Assembly: GCA_020205615.1 (NCBI GenBank)
Contig: CM035168.1
Coordinates: 7,506,237-7,570,236, forward strand
Origin: Panax quinquefolius
Lineage: Eukaryota > Streptophyta > Magnoliopsida > Apiales > Araliaceae
Direction: 5' to 3'
Length of the DNA: 64,000 nucleotides
A program made the translations under genes and the position numbers. The notes beneath the pieces are model-generated. The model saw nothing but the letters and a program-made list of their open reading frames with translations. It searched no databases and was not told the origin of the DNA. Each line of letters starts with the position of its first letter. Within the stretch, counting starts at the first letter, position 1. Positions 1 to 10,311 of the stretch are shown one piece after another.

Positions 1-1159
1 GGACTGGTTCCATTGTTTATTATTCGCATTTATTATTACATTTGGATCATCCTCGCTGCGATTGTGAATTTCACGACACGGTTTAGATTATTATTATTCT
101 ATTGGAATAACTCATACGCTAAATACCGCATGCGTGGTGATTTCTTTTGTTATTCCATTCATTATTATACCCGGTTGGTTAAAACTTTGACTTCTATACT
201 CCATGAAATTAGTAGAATATCTTTGATATTTGCGTTTCATCCAAAGATATCTTTTCATGGAAATATTCTTACGATCATTCTTGAATTTTACTCTACAAAA
301 ATGGTATCTTGTTGACAATTTGACGTTAATAATTCCTCGGATAAAATAATTCTTGAACTTGTTTTATTGAATTATTATGTCATTATCATCATCCTCATGT
401 TATATTATGTTATCTTTGGCTTACGTGCATAGATGAATTTAGTATGATTATGACTGAGGATCATTCGGTATAATCATGGCTTGTTATAAATGATGTGACA
501 AAAGTCCTCGGTGGCACTGTAATGCGATGATGGATAGTTTTGGTATGATTATGACCTGGGGTGATTTGGTATAGTCATGACCATTGATAATTTGATGAAA
601 ATCCTTGACCAAGTAGTGCGGGGATGATTAGATATTGTGGTTTATTCATTAAAATGAGTCTTAGTGATAAAAATTGATGAAAACCTTTTAAAACCTAAAA
701 GATAGTAAACTTAATTTTCTACTTGACTCTTTTAATGGATTCAGATATTCATTATGATTAAACCGGTTGTCTATTGTATTTTATCGGTTTAACATTGTTG
801 AAGACTATTGATAATTTATTACGCATTATCTTAGTCATAATATTTCTTCTTGGGCTAGTTGAGCTCACCCTTTCTTTCACCGTTTCTCTTGAAATGAGAA
901 TATAATTTGGGACGAGTCGGGGAAACGAGTGAAGATAGCATTAGTAGTCCTCACTATTCTGTGAAATAGTGTGATAATAATTGTAATGAGGACTCCTTTT
1001 GAGTTTGTATAATATCTAGTAGATGATATTTGTATTCAAACTCACAGTTTATATCGTATTGTACACGGCAGTTATATTAGTAAGTTGTATTTGAGTTTAT
1101 GTACCATGTAAGTGGTGACCCAAGATGGGTGACGTATACCTAATTTTGGGGGAGTCACA
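1..1159 (+). mobile_element. 3' portion (R-U5) of a Ty3/gypsy LTR, A/C subfamily
   Basis: The sequence matches the right half of the LTRs at 46000-46966 and 51800-52872. Shared landmarks are GGGCTAGTTGAGCTCACCC near 850, a conserved block ending in CCTCACTATT near 950, and a terminus of GTGACGTATACCT...GGGGGAGTCACA at 1159. No tRNA-Met primer site follows, so this is a 3' LTR or a solo LTR whose left part is outside the window. The short ORFs here are not genes. Confidence 0.8.
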
Positions 1160-1485
1160 ATTTACTTTAAACATCAAATCAAGATATGCATTCTTCCAAC
1201 AGAAGGGTACCACTATTTTAGAAAATCACGGACAAAGCAACTGAAAACTCACGGGCCAAATTTTATGAAATTCACAAACGTCGAATTTTTAAAATAATAA
1301 TATAATATTCAAGTAAAACAATAACTTTATATATAATATAATATATTCTATTTATAAACTAATAATACAAAACTTATAAAATATATAAATATATATATAA
1401 TTGTATAACATTTGCCTTACGGCAAAGGCATACAAACATACACACACATATGCTATATATATATATAAAAACACATGCTGCTGGA

Positions 1486-1546
<61 letters not shown>

Positions 1547-2414
1547 ATATAATTCTTTATCCCTCCTGACCAAGTTATCATCCCTCTCCCCATTTCCATT
1601 TCATTTTTCATCCGTGGGTCCCACATATAGCCCCCATATGTGGCCCCTCCTTTATTATATAGAATAACTTTCTACCGATTATTTTGAAAAATGGGTAAGT
1701 GGGGATCCATAAATACTTCATAAAAATCACCTCAATATTTTTAACAATATTTATCATCATTATTATAATTCGCAATATTTAATAACCAGGTCGTTCTCAG
1801 GAAAGAAGGGGCTTTCCAATAAGGATTTCTCCCTATTGGCGCGCAATTAGGTGACCAAACCTCTCATTGACAGAACTTCTAGATATCGTCAATATTGCAA
1901 ATAATAATATTAATAACTTTGTCGTCTCAATTATTGATTTAATAATATATAAAATATCGATAATAATTGAATCAAATAACGTGAGATACTACGCAAAGAA
2001 TTCTTGTAGCAATAATTGAACAAGACCGAGTGAATTTTCACATAAGCATCAATACAGTGTATTGCTCTTATGCAACCACGCCAGACATTCATTTATTTAA
2101 CACCATAAGGTGTTTCAATAGTTAAATCAGAAAACTTTCGTCGTTATTTTTATAAAAGATATTTTCGTCATTTTCAATCTGGCCAATAATTCCATTATAG
2201 GGTCCACTGCAATGATTGTGCTTAGTCGTCACGAATATTCCTGTTAAAGCGAATATTCCACGATTAATCGAATATAATATAACAACTTGCGATGCTTTTA
2301 CAAAATTTATAAATATTACCCACAACTATAACATTATATCAATTTCACTCCTTAATATTCAAAAATGATATTTATAGAAAATTCATCTTTATTCATAAAA
2401 GTTGGGGTCTTACA
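1160..2414 (-). mobile_element. U3 portion of a minus-strand chromovirus LTR (A type), interrupted at its left edge
   Basis: Read on the minus strand this matches the 5' part of LTR A (50170-51240). It starts with TGTAAGACCCCAAC at 2414 and includes the conserved block around 1790-1880 (GGCGCGCAATTAGGTGACC) and the region matching 'gtgattattttctaaatagt' near 1220. It lacks R and U5, as expected if the plus-strand LTR ending at 1159 inserted into it and the rest lies off-window to the left. Confidence 0.75.
1480..1541. repeat. (TA)n microsatellite inside the LTR remnant
   Basis: About 60 bases of near-perfect TA repeat. The corresponding position in other LTR A copies (45240-45262, 50960-50990) also carries TA-rich or GT-rich repeats, so this is an unstable site within the LTR U3. 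Confidence 0.9.
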
Positions 2415-3304
2415 TAACATATCCAAAAATTACAACGACCCAACGGTTGAGTTAAAAATTATAACTCAAGCAATAAAACTTAAGAAAATTGATCTTTCGG
2501 ATTATGAGTCCTTCAGACCAGTTTCATTCAAACAGCCACCACGAAAAATCCACAAGAAAATTTTGGGTGATTCCAATTTCATTGTTTAGCTTACTTTCGG
2601 GGCTTTTTTTTGATATAAGACTCATCTCCTAACTCATTATACACAAAGAGTTATGGATTTTACAAAATTAAGTAGTAAACTAATTTTTTCTGAAATTTGT
2701 AGATTTCATTTTTCATTTGATTTATTGATTTCTCTCATTTGATTCATGTTTATACATGTTTAATCCGCCAAAATTAAATATGTTTTATTCATATACAATT
2801 CATAAAAACTTAACATCCATATATGAAAATTAAAGATTAACCAAAGTTTTATTCGTTACCTTTAAAGATTTTCTTTCTTTCTTCCTTCATTCCTTCCTTC
2901 CTTCATTCTTCTTCTTCCTTTTTTCTCTCTTTCTATCTTATCAATATTTTGGGCTACAAGAGGAAGAAGTTGTGAGAAAATGAGAAAGACATCTCATGAT
3001 TTTGCCTTATTAGGCTTAATCAATTGCTTAACTCCCTTGACCCACCAAAATGAAATTAACCAATCAAAGAAAAGGTTGGTAGGAAAATAAGGAATGGTTT
3101 GGACCATGAGTTCAACATTCATCCCATATGTTGCTGCAATCAACTGCCTCCCCCATGGCCCATAATTTTAATATCTCCTCTTTTAATTACTCATTTATCC
3201 GATTAATTGCTCATTTGAACATTTATCAATTTAACATTTTATAATTTTAGAATAATAATCATAAATTAAATTAGACTTTTATTTCATAAAAGTCGGGATC
3301 TTAC
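2415..3304 (-). mobile_element. Possible older LTR fragment
   Basis: The segment ends at 3304 in GGGATCTTACA, the reverse complement of an LTR-like start (TGTAAGATCCC). The A-type LTR begins immediately to its left. It has a CT-rich tract at 2860-2935 and no coding potential apart from a short, unrecognisable ORF at 2365-2589. This is probably a more diverged member of the same LTR superfamily. Evidence is limited to the terminus and position. Confidence 0.35.
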
Positions 3305-3576
3305 ATATATGCTTTGTGTTGGGAATGTAATGCTTGTAATGAAGGTTGAATTGAAATGAATTTTGAGTTTCTATTTTACATTAACTGGAGTTGTGCATTT
3401 TATAATCAAAATGCATTTGATCAAATAAATAAGAGTTGTCATTAATTTTATGTCTTATATTTGATTGTGACATTATATGATAGAATGATTAAATTGTATG
3501 ATAACTATTCACGGAATAGGTTATTTATGATTAAACGTTGATTTCATATTATTCGGATAGCCATGATATGTTGAGA

Positions 3577-3835
3577 TGTGTCCCTAATGATCTAGAATAA
3601 ATATTATTTATTTATATTTGAATTAAAAGTGTTTAATTTGTTATAAATAATATTATAATGGTTCTAATTTATTTATTTTACTACTAGGTATAATATTGAA
3701 CCTAAAGGGTTACACCATAAAAGAAAAATATTATTTTAGAAGTAATTGCCTTAATAATAATAATTTAGTATTTGGAGAAATACTAATATTTATAATTAAG
3801 TATTTGAGAAATACTAATTATAAAATAATATGAGG

Positions 3836-3868
<33 letters not shown>

Positions 3869-4250
3869 AACAATTTAGTTCTTAAATAGTTTGGGAATTA
3901 AATTAAAACCCCAACTCTTAAATAGCTTAAGAGGAGGAAAAATTTATATAATGAGAGGCCTTATAATAGATTAAGGGTTGACACAACTGTGAGTATAGAG
4001 ACACTGCATAATAATTCTTTACAACCTAAGAAGTTAGGAGAGAGAAAATTAGTGCTAGCCACCCAAGATTTTGGAGAAAACTTAAATTTACTTCTTCAAT
4101 CATAATCTCTTGGTGGATCACCTTTAAAGCGTTGCACACACTGAGTAGTTAATGTTTGATTCGTTGTTTCTAACAAGCGCGGATGATCAAAGAATTAGAA
4201 CTTAAAGATCAAATCAAGAAGTTGATTCATCTTCTTAAGGTATATCTTTT
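3577..4250 (+). mobile_element. Possible Copia-type LTR/leader remnant
   Basis: Begins TGTGTCCCTAATGATC and contains GAACCTAAAGGGTTACACC near 3699, a phrase that recalls LTRs of some plant Copia elements. It is followed by a leader-like region (AGAGAGAAAATTAGTGCTAG near 4040). No second LTR, primer site or coding domain was found. A (TTA)n microsatellite lies at about 3838-3866. The assignment is from memory of LTR styles and is weak. Confidence 0.3.
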
Positions 4251-4417
4251 ATACTTTCTTGATTAATAATATCGCATCAAGGTGATCCTGGAATTGCAAA
4301 AAAAAAAATTCAATATGATTTATGTCATGCTTCCGCTTTACATCAATGTTGTTTGTATGTATGTTCTTTAACCTACAAACCAACATAAATATCTTTCTAA
4401 ACTCGATGAAAATCAAA

Positions 4418-7400
4418 CATTACAACAAAACAGTAAATAGACAACGCTTAAAAGACAACGTTTTTTATAAAAACGTTGTGGTATTTTTTTCCACAATGTT
4501 TTTTTTAAAAACGTTGTAGATATATATGCAAAAATGTTATCTATTTAAAAGAGCATTTTTTTTATTTTAACTAGATAACTTTTTTTTTTTAAAAAAACGT
4601 TGCCTATATGTAAAAACACGGAGCTTAAAAAAAGTACGCGGAAGAAAAACTTTGAAATAATTTTATAACAGTACTCTATCAAATACTCTATCTCCCATTT
4701 TGCCCTAGCCGCTCCCATCTCTAAGAGGCGGATCCGAAATCGATTCCAAACTCCTCGACCTCTTGCCCTCTTGCCTCTCATTGTCGGGAAAGTGATGAGT
4801 CGCTTTTCTTTTTCTCTCCGCGGTTTGTAGATGGTATTGAGTCGAATCTGGTGCCACGGCTTCCAAGAGCGAGTCGAAGGTGTTTTATTTGAAGATGAAG
4901 GGGATTATCATAGGTATACGATTTTGAGTTTAAAGTTGAAGATGAGCGGAAGGAGGTCATTGAGGATACTTATGAAATCTATAAAATTCGCTTTCGGTAT
5001 TTTATATTTCTAATTTTTAGGGCTTTACGGTATGTTGTAGAAAAATATTGAATTAAGCTCAGATTTGTGTATGCTTCTTTTCACTGCTTCTTTAAACTAT
5101 AATTTGCGCCTTTTTTCTAAAATTGCGCCATTCTTCTTACTATATTAATCCCTGTTCTATTGTCTCTCATTTTCTCCTCCCTTTTTTCTCTTTCGATTTC
5201 TCTTCTTAGGATTTGTCGGCACAAGAAACCCAAGTTCCGTTTATATATCCATCCCATGTTGCCGTCGACCAAATTGTTTAGGTAATGTATTTGTTATTTT
5301 GCTTTAATTTCACTTGTTTAGTTGCTCTGTTTTCATATGAAATTTGCCACAGTTATTATTTTTTCCTTTTAATTTCTAGTTTGATTGTGAGGAACTGTGG
5401 AAAATAAGTACATCTTACTCTCAGGAGTGTTGATATAAGATACATAGTCTCCTATTTCTTTGGTGTTTTCAGCAGCTAAACATAACTATTGATGTTTAGT
5501 TTTTTTTAAAAAATAAATAAAAAAATCTTTTGTACTTAATTCATGATATATTAAAGATGGTTTATTGTTTCTGACTATATGATTTGTTCACTTCACTTGT
5601 AATTGAGTTATTCTAGTTTGAATTGGAATATGTTCTTGATATTTTTGTGTTTGCTTAGTTAGTTTAGTTAGATGTATTTTTGCTTTGCCTTTTCAATGGA
5701 GCAGGTGTTATGAAAATTTTTATGTAGCTGAATATTAATTTGCTCACTATCTGAATTGAGGAATTAAAGTTTAGGTTCAGAAATTCATTATGTATTATGA
5801 AGTGTTGTCCCTGTTTGTTGCAGCTTATAGAGATATTTTCAAATATGTTGGTTGGTGTTGTAGTGTTTGTTGCACCTTATGTATAAAAGTCAAAATGAGA
5901 TTATTGCTTAAAAAAGGTGCAACCTGCAAGTTGCTCTCAAACTATAGATTGTGCAATCATTAATGAATTTTGAGGTTATGAGAAAACCCTTGAGCAAATT
6001 CAATAAAAAAAACCCATTGAATTCATTATTAAATAATTAGATTGAGACTGTTTTTTTTCTTTTAAAATAATAAAAGTGAATATATTTTGGGCATCCCAAA
6101 GATGAAAGCATAACATTTAATTTGGAATGGAGAAAGAGAGTACAAGTTAATGTGATATTTCTCATTTGTAAATATCCTTCACATATCTATTTAGGCCTTC
6201 ATCATGATTTATATTTAAGAAAACAGAAAATGATTGGTCTTTAATTACTTTCGAATTAAAATCTTCTTTTTAATATAACTGCATATTAATTATATGCTTC
6301 TTAATGATAGTCCACACCCATATTAATTATATGCTTCTTTTTGGATTTTGTTCTATGTAAGTTTTCATGTGAACTATCGTGTTTTGATTCTTCTTTTCGG
6401 TATGATGCTTGAGTTATCAAAGCTCGAGAACCCATCCACATTTAAGGTGGCTTGTGTTAGTTCGGCATTGAACTAGTTGTATTATTGCTTATTTGTTGAA
6501 ACTAATTTGTTGTTTCTCAAGATCTGATTTACCAAATTTATTATCCCGAGTCCCATTGTTTACATCTTTTAAGTGTAAATCACGGAACCACATTTTCGCT
6601 ATAAATTAGCGAATTTTGTATATGACAAATGAATTTGGAGTTTAGTATGATTTGCATCCTTGTAGCATATTCACTTTAGAATTCATGAACTAAAATTCAA
6701 ATCTCTTGACTTTCTGAGTTTTGAATGTTCGTGAATGAGGATGTCACAATTAGTGCTTGGATCTTAGAATGAATGTCAATCATGAGGACAACCGACAACT
6801 ATGTCAACTAGAGTGTCTTGCCTCATCTATTGTTGTGTGGGATATTCCCAAGTGCTCGAGTTAGTGAAATCTAGCTTAACTAAAATATAGAAAAGGATTA
6901 GAAAGCGACTTTTTCTCGGTCGTCACTAAAAATTGGAATGTTTTACACATTGAGACCATAGTAGATTTTATATGCGATCATGGAAAAAAATACTTGATCG
7001 ATAGTAAAGTTGACTATTACTACGGTATTGCGAGGCATTGTAACCTGAAAAGAAGGCATTGGAACTTCATCAAAAAGAGAGTTGCACCAAATACTCCAAC
7101 TCTAGATTCTGACGAATAGCCTCATCACCAAAACTATTAACTGGAAAAATTCCATTTTCCTGTGTTGTCAATCTCTTTCGGTCTTTGATTAAAACATTCA
7201 CTCAAGAGTATTTCTTCTTTTTATGCATTTTTGTATCTCATTGTTTCATTTGTTTGACCTGAACAACCAAAATTTTGATGGCACCTACACGTAGGATTGT
7301 TAAAATTAGTGAAAAATTGATTCGTTAATTTTCAGTATTGTACCAAATTACACAGTTACACATATATTACTTTCACTTTGACTAGTGTGTATTTGTTTTC

Positions 7401-7921
7401 GTTAGTATGAAAAAGTTATGGCAATTATGTAAATTGCTACTGCTCATCATAAATTTCTGGTATCCTTTTTTTTACAGTTATCTTGCCATACATCAGTAGC
7501 AGGACATTTATTTGGATATATAAATTTGGTTAGAAATTATGTTAAAAGTCATTCCTGTGATTGGTCAGTTATTTTGCCATACATCGATTTGCAGGTCACA
7601 TTTTGGTGAACCACATCCTTTTTTTTAATTTTTTTAATTCACAACATTTAAAAACGCGTTATCGATATACTAAACAACAACATTTTTATCCAAAAGCGTT
7701 GTGAAATCATACCTTCTACAACGTTTTTAAGCATCTGCTAATTTTTGGAAAACAAATCTACAACGTTTTTTCCTAAAAAACGTTGTGTATTGTGCTTAAC
7801 TACAACGTTTTAAAAACGTTGTGTAAGGGTGTCAAATAGACAACACCCTTAACTACGATGTTTTTCTGACTGAAACCACAACATTTTTTTCGCGTTGTTT
7901 ATTTACTATTTTGTAGTAGTG
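4418..7921. mobile_element. Non-autonomous CACTA (En/Spm) transposon, ~3.5 kb
   Basis: The right terminus reads ...TATTTTGTAGTAGTG at 7921, the reverse complement of a CACTACTACAAAATA-type CACTA end. The left terminus at 4418 (CATTACAACAAAACAGTA) is its inverted counterpart with a few substitutions. Subterminal regions at both ends (4445-4620 and 7630-7900) hold many copies of an ACAACGTTTT / AAAACGTTGT motif in both orientations, the transposase-binding array typical of CACTA elements. Flanking triplets are AAA (left) and AGA (right), an imperfect 3-bp target duplication. No TNPA/TNPD-like transposase was recognised inside, so the element is a deletion or capture derivative. Confidence 0.8.
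6886..7119 (+). pseudogene. Open exon-like stretch inside the CACTA element, product unknown
   Basis: A reading frame without stops runs for about 75 codons and closes with TAG at 7117-7119. The final part is rich in charged and aromatic residues (...KKYLIDSKVDYYYG..., then RRHWNFIKKRVAP...). It has no ATG in range, so it would be a terminal exon of a captured host gene or of a decayed transposon gene. The family was not recognised. A second exon-like stretch with acidic residues lies at about 4925-4998. CACTA elements are known to capture host gene pieces; that this is one is inference. Confidence 0.35.
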
Positions 7922-8249
7922 AGATGGATGAAAGAAAGGACGAGAGAGGGAGACGACAAGGTGGTCGGAGTCGGCAAGGGAGGAGATGGGTCGGCGACAG
8001 ATGAAGGGAGTTGTCGTCGTTGCTATGATGGTTGTTGGGATTTGGGTTGGAGTAGATGTGCTGACTAAAAGGTTGTTGAGATGTATATTGATTAGGGTTA
8101 TTGGTGATAAAAAAGAGATTTTGTAATATCGAATAGGTTATTTTTGTTCAAAAAATAGTCAATTTTATTCAAATGGTCCTCTGAACAGTTAAGATTTATT
8201 TATTTTATCTTAACTATTTAGAGGCATTTAAAGGGAATTTTATTTTACC
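7922..8249. other. Flanking DNA right of the CACTA element, no gene seen
   Basis: A G-rich stretch (7930-8060) is followed by AT-rich sequence. No ORF of note and no recognised repeat. Confidence 0.5.
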
Positions 8250-8458
8250 AAACAACTTCATGCCTCTTAATGAATAAGAGGTGAACTGTTAAGATGCATT
8301 AAATGCAAGCAAACACCACCTTAGATTTGTATCTTTCTTTTACCGATTAAGAGATAATAAGAGGCAAACAAAATTTTTCCAAACAACTTTATCTTCTTAC
8401 TGAATCAGATGTAGAGTTGTTAAGAGGTATTAAGAGATAAACAAACACCGCCTTAATA
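8250..8458. repeat. Two diverged direct copies of a MITE-like end sequence
   Basis: About 75 bases at 8250-8325 and again at 8385-8458 share the order ACAACTT...CTTA...GTTAAGA...ATTAA...CAAACACC(A/G)CCTTA. The shared end, read in reverse as TAAGG(C/T)GGTGTTTG, resembles termini of small non-autonomous hAT-type MITEs. No inverted partner or target duplication was found, so the class is uncertain. Confidence 0.4.
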
Positions 8459-9989
8459 TTAAGACTTTGGATTTATTTATTGAGATATTTAATGTAATAA
8501 ATATAAAATTAAGTAGTAATTATTGATGAATCAATTTTTTTAAAAATTTAGGCTTACATTTATATTGCTCTTTATCGAATAAATTATGTTTCTTAATTTA
8601 CTCGTGTATGTAATATCATGTTTATTGTTTTTTTTTTTTAGACATGTACGTTTATTATATATAACTTCACTTTTTTGGGTGTTCATTGTTTATAATGTTG
8701 TTATTTTGCTTTGTCAGTGGGTGTTATGATCACTGAACCATTAGAAGCAAAATAAATTGAAGTTTTATACCTTTGTTTTGTGCAAATGCAAATTCTCCAA
8801 GAATTTAAAATGGTGTGGGAATGTAAAAAATATTAATTAGCCTCATTTGTACATTTTAGAGAGTATGAACGTCATATAAGTCTAAACAATAAGAAATAAA
8901 GACATGACTAAGTAGCGGAGGAAAATTAGTATGAATTTATAAATATATTACTTGAAAAAAATAGAAGTTTGAAACATCACTTGGTAATTAAAAAAAAAAG
9001 TGATAAAAAAGACTTATTTATCCTTACTAAAAAAAGTTTATCCATGTTGACACTTATTTATATTTTTTTAAAAGCCACATCATAATTTTTTAAAAGAAAA
9101 ATGACTAAATTATTTCTCAATCTTAAACTAGAAAGACTATTATGAAAGAAAAAATTTATACAAGGATCAAAATGGTTAATTAGCCTAAATTTAGCTAGGA
9201 AGGATTTTTTTGAAGGAGTGGAGGAAGAAATGAAAGTGATGATTAATAGCCTTTAAGACTTTAGTTGGCATGCTGGCCCATATGAAGGTGCAGAAAAGAA
9301 GCTTCATAAAAGTATACTTGGGATTGGATCTTAATCTTGTTGGACTCCTTTGAGCAAGATGATTTTGAGCATGGATTGATTCATTTTGAGCCCAAGTGGC
9401 TTTACATGAACTCCATCCATTTTAATTATATTTTCTTTTTTTAGTTTTTAAATTATATAGTCGACATGAAATTATTAATATGACATTACTTTGGTATTAT
9501 GCAAGTTGAATAGACGAGAATAGCCACCGCAGCTAAATTTATAGCATATATTATTTGTGTTTGAATATTTTTTTCTCGTTTTAAAAATGTGTCTTTAATT
9601 TTAAAATATAGAAAAAGATATAAATTTATAATGAAGTGTTATTCTAATGCCCATGTTTAATACTGTGATATAGGATTATTACACAAGGGTTCTTGATTAC
9701 TTCATGGTTTCAACTCTCTTTTAAATGAATGTCTTGTGTTTCCTTATTTTATTTTATTTTTGCCAAAATGAATGTCTCTACTGAGGTTTTATGAAAATTA
9801 AAAGTCTAGATCATGTACCAAGATCTTTTGATCCAGCCAAATCACACTGCACACCCCACATCATTTTCAACAAGACAAAATCAAGAAACTCTCAATATCA
9901 CAAGCTCTCAAGTCTTGACTTTTTAAATTCATGCCAACCTCAAAATGTTACCTATCAATCGTGCAACCACCCAACAACCAACACGCTTT
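8459..9989. other. AT-rich intergenic DNA, no gene seen
   Basis: Frequent stops in all frames and poly-A/poly-T runs. The ORF at 9791-10015 is Ser/Thr/Asn-rich, has no recognisable domain, and overlaps the region downstream of GRF. No repeat family was recognised. Confidence 0.5.
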
Positions 9990-10311
9990 CAACAAACCCA
10001 AAAGAAATTGATTGATAGACACAACTTGCCAAATGTGAACACATGAAGAGAAAACAAAACACAATTTGAAGTTACAGCCACTGAAGACTTGAGAGATAAT
10101 ACAATGGTTGGTTATAAGTCTAGTACAATCAGTCAAGTTTCCGAGGAACAAACCATGATGATATTTGATCAGCCCATAAAAACACAACTAAATAAAATTA
10201 ACAAATTGTAAACTACAAATATGCTAATTGCTCTAATGTTTTTCAGCATTGATAAAGCAAACTCACATCTTGCTTACCTATGTAGATCTTCTTAGTTGGA
10301 GGGACAAACGG
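9990..10311 (-). other. Probable GRF 3' untranslated region
   Basis: Sequence immediately downstream of the GRF stop codon on the minus strand. It holds only short overlapping ORFs on both strands, with no recognisable product. A 3' UTR of a few hundred bases is expected here, but the polyadenylation site was not located. Confidence 0.4.

Noticed and set aside
1401..1667. 88-codon ORF with a long Tyr-Ile run
   Set aside because: It is a translation of the (TA)n microsatellite and flanking LTR U3.
4322..4519. 65-codon ORF at the left CACTA end
   Set aside because: It crosses the element boundary and reads through the subterminal repeats.
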